Source of the DNA: Areca catechu | Taxonomy: Eukaryota; Streptophyta; Magnoliopsida; Arecales; Arecaceae | DNA length: 64,000 bases | Direction: 5' to 3' | Assembly: GCA_021397845.1 (NCBI GenBank) | Contig: CM038049.1 | Location: forward strand, 103,632,877-103,696,876 | Part shown: positions 54,538-64,000 of the stretch, piece by piece | Position numbering within the stretch: the stretch's first letter is position 1 | How the letters are laid out: each line of letters starts with the position of its first letter | The notes under the pieces: generated by a model | What the model saw: the letters and a program-made list of their open reading frames with translations, nothing else | Database searches by the model: none | What the model was told of the DNA's origin: nothing | Made by a program: the position numbers and the translations under genes

Positions 54538-55337
54538 ATTCTCCCAGGGTGGGAGGAACTCGACCCTGTTGAGTATGGATCAAGTTGGCTCTGGTATCTC
54601 TCCAAGAGGTCTTGGTCCAGCTCTTGTAACTCTTCTCTGGAGATCCAAGAGTCATCAGAATCTAGCCTTCCTAGCCAGCGGACCAGGTATCTTTGGTATC
54701 CTTGATTACGAGTAGAGATAACCTGATCATCCAGGATCTTTTCAATCTGCTCTTTCCTCACAGGCCAATTTGTTAGTGGACACACAGGGTCAGGTTCACT
54801 CTCAAGAGCAGGATTAGGTTCAAAAGCCTCACTGGGAATCATAGCTGGCTCCCTATACTCTACTAGGTCTGTAATGTTGAAAGTGGAGCGAATGCCTAGT
54901 TCTGGAGGCAACTCGAGCACATAGGCATTGGATCCTACTCTCTTTACCACTCTAAATGGTCCAGCTCCCCTAGCATGTAACTTTCTAACGGTTCCAGGAG
55001 GAAACCGTTCAGGCCTTAATCTAATCATTACATAGTCTCCTTCGTCAAAAGTTTTGACTCGCCTTTGAGAATCAGCCAATTTCTTATAAGTTTCGTTACT
55101 TAAATTTATTTTGGCTTGAATTTCTTTATGCAAGTCTTTTATATGCTGTGCAAAAACTTTGGCAGACTCGGAGACCCGTGTGTGGACTGGTAAAGGAGCT
55201 AGGTCAAGAGGTGTGTGGGGTTTGTAACCATGCACAATTTCAAATGGACTCTTACCCGTAGACCTATTGACCGAGTCATTATATGCAAATTTAGCCCTGG
55301 GTAAATACAAATCCCAATTCCTGGTATTCTCACTCAA
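54480..55337 (-). CDS. B ORF2: integrase C-terminal region plus chromodomain (285 aa)
   Basis: Open, the same length as A ORF2 and differing at only a handful of residues (for example RKLHARG for IKLHARG, RSTFNITDL for SSTFNISDL, LDQDLLERY-type changes). Domains in order: end of integrase core (NRSTGKSPFEIVHGYKPH), SH3-like C-terminal domain (MIRLRPERFPPGTVRKLHA), chromodomain (KEQIEKILDDQVISTRNQGY, RYLVRWLGRLDSDDSWI). The stop codon falls in the LTR (boundary 54537). Preservation of an open frame in two diverged insertions while ORF1 of B decays is notable, but both may simply be young. Confidence 0.85.
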   Translation of the reverse strand: MSENTRNWDLYLPRAKFAYNDSVNRSTGKSPFEIVHGYKPHTPLDLAPLPVHTRVSESAKVFAQHIKDLHKEIQAKINLSNETYKKLADSQRRVKTFDEGDYVMIRLRPERFPPGTVRKLHARGAGPFRVVKRVGSNAYVLELPPELGIRSTFNITDLVEYREPAMIPSEAFEPNPALESEPDPVCPLTNWPVRKEQIEKILDDQVISTRNQGYQRYLVRWLGRLDSDDSWISREELQELDQDLLERYQSQLDPYSTGSSSSHPGRIGAGTRLRRRLQSSIWISD

Positions 55338-55423
55338 TCAAAATCTAAGACAATGTCCTAAACTCACCTGACGATGCATTCCTAAAGAATGGACTTTTAT
55401 TCAAAGGAACCCTAGGTCTAAAC

Positions 55424-57097
55424 CTAACAAACTATGGCTCTCTGGGTTTGACCTTGGGTCGGAGGATGGCATGCAGAGCACGAAAACTTATCATGGGTGC
55501 CTAGTAGGTGCCATAAGGTCTTCCAGAAGTAGGTGGCAAACCCAATAGATTCTGACATGTGATTCACTCTAAAGTCTTTGACAAAGTATACTTGGATGGT
55601 GTAAGAAGCATTGGAAGTCCTAGAGAAAGGGAGGAAATATAAGGTGGAGTCTCGAATTACCTGCTGGCTAAAGGTGGTGACCTGAAGGTTTGAATGGTGA
55701 TCTATGAATGTCAACTGGTCATCCTTACGAAAGGAAAAGTTTGCTACTCCCAGGAATGGGTCAAGAGATGGTTCGGGGAGTAGCCTAGGACATGTGATTG
55801 CAATAGTTAAGGTCTGTTCTCTAAGCAAATAATGATCCACTTTTTCAAGAAATGGATTAGAGAATTATTCATGGAAGGGCCTATGGATGATGACCTCAAG
55901 ACTTGAAATTTGACCTATGGGTGAGGAAAGGTAAACTCTATAGAAGGGTAGGTCAGTCTTGCGAAGGAAGGGATCTGGGGTCATAAGGAGGACTTCTACA
56001 GGACTGGGTGAATCAATCCGCTCAAGGAAAGGATGTCCAACTGAGGTTATGGGAGAGACCTTAGTGGCTGAGCATGGGACAAGGTCCAATTATAAGAGGC
56101 TTGATTCAGTCATCCTAAGGAGAGGATCTACCATAGGGTGGGCAAACTTAAACAGTTCAGTGCAAAGATCTTCAATTGGTACTTGGGGAATGACTGTCAT
56201 TAGAGGGTACGAACTAATAGCTCGGGCTAACACTATGAGTTCTTCCTGGGGATATTTGACTAAAGGAACCTGGTTCTCACAAATCTCTTGAATTTCTGAA
56301 CTAGGTCCTATCAGTTGGTTGCTTTCCAAGGTCTCCTCAGGTAAGGAACCAATAGTATCAATGTCACATTCTTCAAGTTCTTCCCCCTCACATTCATCAA
56401 CTAGACTCAAGCCAGCATCATATACTTCCTCGATTCCATCTTCAATGGGTTTCGGGTCAGTGGTAATCGGGTCAACTGATTCTAGGTTTGTCATACCTAA
56501 CCGTTCTTCCTCATTGGTAGGCTTGGGTTCTCCCTCATTAATGTCATCCTTAGGATTCTTACCACTTAGCTGTGCACAAGCTAGTCCTATGCATGGGCAC
56601 TGACTAGATTTATGGCCTCTTTCTCCACAAAACAAACATTCTTGAAATATAGGAACCTGGGTCACACTGGGTTTCAAGCTAGTAGAGACCTTACTTGGGC
56701 ATGGGTGTGGATCTAAATGGTTTGATCTAGAAGACTGGGGTTGTTGAGTGACTGGTCTAGAATATTGTAAGGACCTCTCATAGACACGATCCACACTATA
56801 GATATCATGGTTAGGCTTCCTAAGGTTATGCTCGGGATCATGGTATAAGGTCCTCCTAGGTTCCTGGCATGGGTGAGGTTGGGGCCTATTAAATTTTGGA
56901 TCAGGAGTCCAATTTTGATGTCTACGTTTCTCAAGTACTTGGACTCGATCCCTAAACTGGGAAAAACCCTCATTCATATCCTGACTTAATTTGTTCATAC
57001 TCTCTGTAAGAGCTCTAACCATGGCCTCTAAATCAGGTGGGGCTTGACCAGGTTGGTAGGGTACTCCATTCCGGGTAGACATGATGCAATCAAGCAC
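55424..57097 (-). pseudogene. B ORF1: broken homologue of A ORF1
   Basis: Starts MLDCIMSTRNGVPYQPGQ at 57097. Same frame throughout. TAA at 56087-56089 replaces the Gln codon of A (SLL-stop-LDLVPC) and TAA near 55862 replaces a Ser (RPFHE-stop-FSN). The N-terminal coiled coil is shorter than in A (NEGFSQFRDRVQVLEKRR). The knuckle is CLFCGERGHKSSQC. The C-terminus, unlike A, reads through FATYFWKTLWHLLGTHDKFS and CSACHPPTQGQTQRAIVC to a stop at 55424, so the ancestral ORF1 was about 24-25 residues longer than A's. About 557 codons with two stops. Confidence 0.85.
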
Positions 57098-57979
57098 ACA
57101 AAATGAGACTCAACTGAACGACTACGGGCTAACTAGACCTAGAGCCCAAACTAGATGCCCAATCAGAGTGGCAAGCTAGCCTGTAGTAACTCAGGACTCA
57201 GCCAGGCAGGTGTAAGGGGAGTGTTAGGTCCCTGAATGCCAATCCTAGACACCAATCAGAGATTGGCCAGGTAGGCGGACCAGCACACAAGCCCTTCGGG
57301 ATGGAATCCCTGAACCACCATTCTAGACACTGAGTACAAAGCACACACAGAGTAACTAGACAAACTGACTCAACACTTGCCTTGACCCGATTTGTTGATG
57401 TCCCTAGCCCACTAGGGCAAATTAGGTCTAATCAATTTTAGATTAAAGTCTTAGGTTCGAATGAGGGGTGGTGGTTTTAGGCTAAGGAGAGGTTATCAAC
57501 TTCTCCCCTTATCTTAGATACTCAAATGCCCTTAAGTTGAATTAAGTGATGAACACTCAAAAATAAAAGGATTGCAGAACACAAAACAGAGTTGCAGTAA
57601 TTTAATTCTCAGAAATCGCACGGAAACCAATAAATTATATGAAAATTATGTAAATTAGTTTCAATTATACTGGTTTCATCAAAATAAAAATCACTAAATC
57701 TGGAGTTACCTGTAGTGAGAAATAATTCCTGCAACAGGATAATTACGGGCTGAAAACAGAGCACTTCCCCGTTTACAATTTCTGCTACGAAGTTGTAACC
57801 CAACGGATCCCCTACACGCCCTAGGAACACCCCGTGGAATGGGAGGAGGAGGTTTGCACCCCACTTCGTTCCTAGGACCGGACATCCTGGGGAGTCTACT
57901 TCGAGCAGATAAAGTAAAAAGAGAGGGACTCAAACAAACAATCAGACAGAAACCCTAGACAGGGCTCTGATACCAAAAA
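57098..57979 (-). other. B leader and primer binding site
   Basis: Primer site at 57964-57975 (minus TGGTATCAGAGC), then a non-coding leader similar to 43508-44378 of A, including the CATTCCACGGGGTG/GGCGTGTAGGGG block near 57808-57840. No gene. Confidence 0.8.
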
Positions 57980-59610
57980 TGATGCAGAACGAAAGCTCTG
58001 ATACCAAAAATGATGCAGAACAAAGAACAAAGAAGCGTATGTGGAAGTAAAATTAAGATTAATTCTTTTTTTTTTTTTATATATATTTCAGAAATTGGCT
58101 TCGATTCAAAGTAAAGCTAAACTACATTGAAGGAAACTAGGTAAGGATTGAAAGCACAGTTTAGAAAAAACTAAATTATCAGAGTAGTTCAGAAGTAACG
58201 GATCGCTGGGGGTTGAGAAACTCCCAGACCTAGGGTTTCGCTCTGAACTTTCAACAGAACAGAAATAGAGAGGAGAGATGGTTTACTAACCAGACAGTGA
58301 TCTTCTCAGGATTTTGGTGGAAGAACTCTCTCGAGTAGATTGTGGGATCCTCGGAGTCGGCTACCTTCGCAATGGATCCTCTAATACTGGTCTCGTGGTT
58401 TGGTCGGCTTCTTCTGGACTCAAGATCTGGGAAAGAAGAGGAACAAATGATGGAATTCAGAAACTCAAGAAAAGATTTTACCAGGTTGACGAACTTGAAA
58501 GCTGAAGTTGCTGAAATCGAATTCTCCTGGGGGCCGATCTGACTTCCTCTTAGAATTGTTGTAGATCTGCAGTATCTGGACTGGGGCTGGATGCTGGTGG
58601 TCGGCCTGGACTTGGAGATGGTGGCCGTGAGAAGGGAAATAGATTAGGGCTTGGTGGAAAGAGAAGGGTGATGGCGGCTAGGGTTTGGGAGTGGAGTGGC
58701 TAACCTAGGGTTTGGGGTTTTGGAGATCTCACACCTCCTCAAGGTTCCAGGGGAACCCGGATTTACTCCCTCACGGAGCTCAACACCTGGATGCAAGTGC
58801 AGAAGAGAGAAAACACAAAGTTTGCTCAAAAATAATTGGCTTCATTCATCTATATATTTTTTCAACTTACAAAAGGGTTTAATTTATAATGCTTTACAAG
58901 GGAGAAGGGTTTCATATTTTCCCATGTGGGACTAAAGGAGGGGATCTCCAAATTAGGGCAAATCCCTTACATATGGTCGGCCAAAATACCAAAAATTAGG
59001 ATTTGGGTTATAAATGGCAGGTAGATGGCGCCACCTTGCTTGGATTTTTCAAGAAAAATTTTCTTCCTTCCCTGGATGAACTCTTTTGGACTCCTCCTTT
59101 TCTTCCTCCCTAAGTCAAGGCTCTTCCCATCTTTGTTTTAGGTTTTTTTGGCAGGTAATGGGCGCCCCTTGATATGCTCTTCCAAGAGAAATTTCTTCCC
59201 TTCTTGGCTTGGATTTTCTTGGGAAAGTCTTGGCCGCCCCCTTGATTGGTGGTCTCTTGGTGGACTTCTCCTTATCTGGCGCATGAGAGAAGGAGGTTGC
59301 CATCTGTGGAGTGGGGACCAAAAGCTGCTGGATGTGGATATGGCGCCCCCTAGACTGGGAGTGTGGCTGGGAGTGTGATGTCCACTTGCCTGGTCTTGGA
59401 AGAAAGTGTAACATCCCATTTTGAAACCCTAGTCCACTACTGAGTCAACATGACTCAACAAAATAAAATGCAGGTAATGTAGACTCAAGCTAAATTGAGT
59501 TGATCTAGTCAACTCTTATTACAAACCAAAAACCCTAATTCTTCGGGCAAGGTTAATTAGAGATCCAGATGGAGCTCTGAAGTCTTCTTCTGAGTCTAGT
59601 GCCCGCACCA
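57980..59610 (-). repeat. B 5' LTR
   Basis: Near-identical to 52906-54537. A relic primer site inside its end (about 57994-58005) lies next to the functional one, giving the duplicated CTCTGATACCAAAAATGATG pattern. Confidence 0.9.
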
Positions 59611-60848
59611 ATTAAAATTATTTTAATTTATTTAAGTGTATTAAACATAATTGAGAATTAACAATGACTAAGAACTCTAGGAATGTGATTAAAAGATTTT
59701 AAGACATTTCAATAAGCCTTAAGGGTCATAGGTTAGCTTCTATTAGGTCCTAAATTAGGTTAGACCTAAGTTTAGATGCATTGCACAAATTAGAGAACTA
59801 ATCTAATAAAATGTTGAGTTAGGATTTCTTCTCTAGATCTATCAAATAGTTAGATTGATCAGTCCATAATCTAAAATGACCTAATTTATGGCTCAGTAGA
59901 AAGCCCGAGTCTTTAGGCTAGTCTACTTGAGTTTGATTAACTGATTGGTGTCGAGGTATGTTTGGCATTGTGATCATGGTTCTTTGGGACTACATCTTAC
60001 CTGGCCAGCTCTGTTGGTGTCTAAGGCAAGATGGTTAATGGCAAAACCCAATCCATGATCTCACTTGCCTGGCCAATATGGTCAATTAGGATTGATTAGA
60101 TAGCTCATTGACTCGTGTTAACCCTTGTCATCCAAGGTTAATTAGTCTTGACTGATTTTAGGTTCCCATGGATCATTAGTTATGTTTAACCCTCCAAGAT
60201 CACTGATTTGGTCAGTGAGAGATTGATCCATGGCTTCTCATCTCTTCATTTGTCACATTATTTAAAAATTCTATAAATTATTAGGTCCTTAAAAGGATAT
60301 TTTATAGGGATAACCTAGTCCGTGCCTCCCATTAAGTGGGATGGTAATGTGTCCAGTAGTTCATGTTCATTGGCAGATCCAAAGATCGGGTGTTCTTCGG
60401 GCTATTGGAATTGCTATTCCTAATATGATGGCTCAATGTGACTCTCTTAACGATGGTCAGGTGGGCCGACCAAAGTCGAGCTTTACCATTCGTTAGTTAG
60501 AAGCATTGAATTTTATCATGTTAATAGTTGGACCTAACTGGGACCTTCAATAGGTGGCCCAAAGGTTGATTGAAGTGCTCCTTGGGGAAAAACCCAATTA
60601 CTAGAGGTTACTTGGAGAAGTAATCGGCTAAAGAACCTACCTTTAGATACACATGGGTGGGCCGGCCAAAGTCGGGCTCATGTGTTGTCTATTGGACTCT
60701 GGTACCCTCTAAGAAATTAAAGTAATTCCTCAGATTGGAGGTAGAGGCTACCAATCTGAGCAAAATAGTGGGAGGGACATTTAGACTAATGTCCATATAT
60801 TTAGGTTAATAATTCATATACACTAATTAGCTTTGGTTTTCCTTTCAG
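59611..60848 (+). other. Copia element 2 leader, second part
   Basis: Resumes after B. Collinear with the reverse complement of 21150-19991 of the complete copia ('gtgggccggccaaagtcggg', 'ctggccagctctg'). Non-coding. Confidence 0.75.
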
Positions 60849-61227
60849 ATGTATTCCAACCTGTCACTCCGGTCACTTCTCGATAATGAAAAACTCAATG
60901 GACCCAACTTCGATAGCTGGTATCGAAGGCTCAGGATTGTCCTGGAGTATGAACGGATACTATATGTGATATCGAATCCGCCACCTGAGATCCCTACCAC
61001 TAATGCTAGGGGTTCAGTCAGAGACTCTTATTAGAAGTGGCTCTCTAATAGGACCACTGTCCGATGCATCATGTTGGTAGTGATGAACGATGAGTTCAGT
61101 CACAAGTTCGAGGAAGCTCAGTCGGAAGAAATCCTTTAAAAGTTGAAGGAGTCTTTCGGGACACCAGACGATGTTGAGAGGTACAGGGTCTCCTATGCCA
61201 ACTACAATGCACGAATGCGTGATGGGG
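60849..61227 (+). pseudogene. Copia element 2 gag, N-terminal part
   Basis: MYSNLSLRSLLDNEKLNGPN, then YRRLRIVLEYERILYVI, closely matching the gag at 19133-19990. A TAG at 61032-61034 (DSY-stop-KWLSNRTTVRC) and a TAA near 61137 break it. It ends where gypsy C is inserted (YNARMRDG); candidate target TGGGG at 61223-61227. The rest of the copia lies outside the window or is lost. Confidence 0.85.
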
Positions 61228-62469
61228 TGATGCGGAACTATATATGCATGCAAATTATTTTTGTAATTTTTTGATTATGTTGTGTGTTTAATTCCCGAAG
61301 AACAGACCATGAATCTAAGAAAAGGATTCTATGCAAGTAAGAAACTACAGCATGCAAAGTAGAACCTAAAAACCAATAAGAAGAGGACCGCCGAGGTTGA
61401 GAAGTCTCGGTTGGGCTAATTCATCTCCAATAAAGTGACTAGCAGGTAGATGGGGTGTACCTGACAATGATTGATGCACCCGGTGCAGATCATATGAGAA
61501 GAGGCTCTCTCGCTCCCGGATGCAGCCTGGAAAATCAAGCTGGAGATCCACAGATTCTCGGCTTTCTACCCGGTGATCCGATTGCTCCTGATTGGAGTTG
61601 TTGGATTCATAGAAGTCGAGGGACCTGCAAACAGAAATTCTAGGGTGAAAAAACAAAGCAAAGATGGAGGATTAATTGAAAAAAGTAGCAAGGAGAAGAA
61701 GGGGATTGATGTGGGTGGCTAGGGCTTGGAGAGGCAGATGGAGACTGGAGACAGGGTGCAGAACACTAGGAAGAAGAAGAGGGATTCACACAGAATTCCC
61801 TAGCACACAGCTATAATAGAACTCGGTTGTATTCATTCAAAAAAGTGTCTTCATACAAGAGAATAGAGTCTCTTAAATTGACTCACTAACTTGGCCCCAA
61901 AGTAAGGTTACAATATTATTTTTCTAGGCATTTGAATCCCGCCTAAACCCTAGCTAGAATATATGGTAGGTCTTGGTTTTAAAATCCCTCAAATCACTCT
62001 CCCCTCTTTTCTTGGTTGGCTAAGAGGGGTGACTCTAAGTGGCTGACCATGGGAAAGGTGACCATAAGAGTATGGCACCTTTGCTCCTCTCCTGGGCCCT
62101 GGCTAGCCCAATTTGCTTTAGGCTGCGGTCTAGGGCTCCCGGGCTTCCAATATGACTCAAGGGTTTTTGACTTCTTCTACTAGGCCTTCTGTGGTCTTCA
62201 TGTCTTCAGGCTGGGCTGATCTTTACTTGTACTGGCTCGGTCTTCACTTGAACTTAGGCTGACATGTCTTCACTAGTACTTGGACTGACATGTACAGGAC
62301 TCAGGAAGAAGACTAGCTCAAGATGAGTTGACTAGTACGGGACTCAAATGATAAAATGACAACACAAATGGACTAAGCCCTTATTACAAATGGACTCAAA
62401 CACTACTAATTAATCCATAGAGGATCGAGAAGCCTTTGTCTTATTCTGGTGCCTCTGGTATCTGCACCA
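61228..62469 (-). repeat. Gypsy C 3' LTR (1242 bp)
   Basis: Plus-strand ends TGATGCGGAAC (61228) and ATCTGCACCA (62469). It shares its architecture with the A/B LTRs but is shorter. The region at 61377-61640 with the GCAGGTCCCTCGA junction resembles the F LTR at 10480-10700. Confidence 0.85.
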
Positions 62470-64000
62470 ATTCTCCCAGGGTGGGAGGAACTCAACCTTG
62501 TCGAGTGAAGATCAGGCTGGCTCACAATTCTCTTGAAAAGGTCAAGGTCATGGTGCTGCAAGTCGTCTTGAGAAATCCATGAATCATCTGACTCTAGCCA
62601 GCCTTGCTATCGGACCAGGTAGTGTTGATAGTCGTGGCCCTTGGTCTTGATGGCTTGATCGTCTAGGATACACTCGATCCATTCTCCTCTCTTAGGCCAA
62701 TTTATTGGTGGACACTCTGGGCTAGGGTCACTCATAATGGAAGGAGTAGGTCCAAAGGCCTCACTGGGTAATGTTGCCGATTCCCTATACTCAACCAGGT
62801 CTGCGATATTGAAGGTAAAACTAATGCCCAAATCTGGAAGCAAATCTAATATATAGGCATTTGGTTCAACCCTCTCTATCACTTTAAAAGGTTCGGTTCT
62901 GCAAGCATGAAGCTTCCTAACAGTCTCGGGTGGGAACCGCTCGGGCCTAAGCCTAATCCTGATAGAATCCCATACATCAAATTCCTTGGTCCTTCTTCTA
63001 GAATTAGCTAGTTTCTTATATGTTTCATTACTTAGGTTAATCTTTTAGCTAATGTGCTTGTACAAGTCTCTAATATGCTGTGTGAATGACTCTACAGAAT
63101 CTAAGACTCATGCATGAATAGATAAAGGAATCAGATCAATGGGGTGATTAGTCTTGTACCCATGGACTATCTCAAAAGGACTCTTGCTTGTTATCCTATT
63201 CACTGAGCTATTGCAAGCGAACTCTGCTCTAGGCAATAATAGATCCCAATTTCTAATGTGTTCACCTACCAGGCATCTAAGGAGGTTTCCTAGGCTATGG
63301 TTCACCACTTCAGTTTGGCCATCTGTTTCAGGGTGGTAGGCTGTAGAAAACTTAAGCTTGGTCCCTAATAGGTGCCAGAGGGTCTTCCAGAAATAACTGG
63401 TGAATCTAACATCCCTATCTTATATGATGGTCTTGGGTAGGCCATGGAGTCTAACCACATTGTCTAAGAAAAGCTTGGCTACTCTAGATGCATCAAAGGT
63501 CTGGGAACATGGGATGAAGTGAGCCATCTTAGTGAACTTGTTGACCACTACAAAGATAAAATCGTGTCTTTTCTGGGTCTTAGGTAATCTTAACACGAAG
63601 TCCAAACTAAGATCCTTCCAAGGGCGATCAAGCACTGGTAAAGGTGTGCAGAGACCAATGTTTTGCTTCTGCTATTTTGCAACATCACAAGTTCTACACC
63701 TGGCTACAATCTGAGAAACATGCTTTTTCAAACCTGGCTAAAAAAACTGGTCTTCTATCGCTAAGATGGTCTTATTCCTACCAAAGTGACCAACTAATCC
63801 TCTAGAATGGTTCTCCCAAATCAAGAATTCTCTAAGAGAAGTTCTAGGGATATAGAGTCTATTATTCTGGAAAAGGTAGCCATCTTGAAAGGTATACTCA
63901 CTATGGATACTGGATGGTCCTAGCCTAAGGGTCTGGTAAATGTCACCAAAGTCTGGGCAGGCTTCATACTCTTCCTTTAACCTATCAAACCCTATGAATA
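62410..64000 (-). pseudogene. Gypsy C pol: RNase H-IN linker, integrase and chromodomain
   Basis: Minus strand from the window end: IGFDRLKEEYEACPDFGDIY, the zinc finger HSRGLVGHFGRNKT...CRTC, core LSLDFVLRLPKTQKRHDFI, VVNKFTKMAHFIPC, RDVRFTSYFWKTLWHLLGTK, AYHPETDGQTEVVNHSLGNL, then C-terminal IRLRPERFPPETVRKL, NAYILDLLPDLGISF and chromodomain WIECILDDQAIKTKG, ESDDSWI. The stop lies in the LTR, as in A and B. Stops near 63770, 63685, 63418 and 63110 show decay. SYFWKTLWHLLG...HPETDGQT is the intact form of the scrap at the end of A/B ORF1. Confidence 0.88.

Larger units (their letters stand above)
52906..59610 (-). mobile_element. Element B: inverted copy of the A family, 6705 bp
   Basis: LTRs 52906-54537 (3') and 57980-59610 (5') of 1632 and 1631 bp are almost identical to each other. 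Outer flanks share ATTAAAA (52899-52905 and 59611-59617), a 7-bp direct repeat instead of the expected 5. Joining the flanks restores copia leader sequence collinear with 21150-21250 reversed. The content is the same as in A, with ORF1 broken by two stops and ORF2 open. LTR U3 differs noticeably from A (about 140 bp shorter), so A and B are sister subfamilies, not a duplicated block. Confidence 0.92.
61228..64000 (-). mobile_element. Gypsy C: autonomous-type chromovirus, 3' end, continues past the window
   Basis: LTR plus pol 3' part. It carries the complete integrase that A, B and F lack, which makes it a useful reference for their deletion. It inserted in the copia element 2 gag. Confidence 0.85.

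Noticed and set aside
1..64000. Host gene, tRNA, rRNA or organellar insert
   Set aside because: Scanning both strands gave only retrotransposon similarity; no tRNA-like cloverleaf or conserved rRNA stretch was recognised by eye.

Overview
This window is repeat-rich nuclear DNA from a flowering plant with a large, retrotransposon-dominated genome. The evidence is the nested LTR retrotransposons, the initiator-Met tRNA primer binding sites (TGGTATCAGAGC), Ty1/copia and Ty3/gypsy polyproteins of plant type, and abundant in-frame stops in old copies. The gag and LTR style would fit a monocot, but I cannot prove that. I see no ordinary host gene, tRNA, rRNA or CRISPR array. Almost all 64 kb is transposon in transposon, and most boundaries can be set from TG...CA ends plus target-site duplications (TSDs).

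Left third (1-11257): a truncated LTR (1-911); a 75-bp tandem array (1473-1922); a minus-strand gypsy LTR with the 3' end of pol (1928-4780); a Tat-like LTR and primer site (about 4932-5919); a minus-strand gypsy LTR G (5920-10286) split by LTR pair Y (6027-9068, only 145 bp between its LTRs); then the LTR and pol tail of minus-strand gypsy element F.

Middle (11258-37317): a Sirevirus-type Ty1/copia element with perfect CATGA TSDs, inserted in F. Its 5' LTR is split by X (11934-25262, TSD CTCGA), two head-to-tail LTRs with no interior. The second X LTR is split by a complete 10.2-kb Tork/Angela-like copia (13659-23849, minus, TSD ATTCC). The Sirevirus interior has decayed gag, pol and an extra env-position ORF. 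Its 3' LTR is split by a solo gypsy LTR (35656-37218).

Right part (37318-64000): the rest of F; a plus-strand gypsy PR-RT fragment; gypsy E (LTR end, leader, gag); element A (41727-48752, plus, TSD GAGAG) inside the gag of E; LTR and Tat gag debris; copia element 2 (50770-61227, plus), split by element B (52906-59610, minus) and by gypsy C (61228 to the window end, minus).

The most unusual content is the A/B/F lineage. These Ty3/gypsy chromovirus-like elements lack protease, reverse transcriptase, RNase H and the first part of integrase. They keep one long ORF with a CCHC knuckle, a roughly 300-residue region I do not recognise and an integrase scrap, followed by an integrase C-terminus plus chromodomain ORF. 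The same novel junction occurs in at least three separate insertions, so this looks like a mobile non-autonomous lineage and not random decay. Also notable are a primer binding site absorbed into the A/B LTR end, a leader block shared by a copia and a gypsy element, and clustered GTCGA/GAGCCGAC motifs in several unrelated elements.
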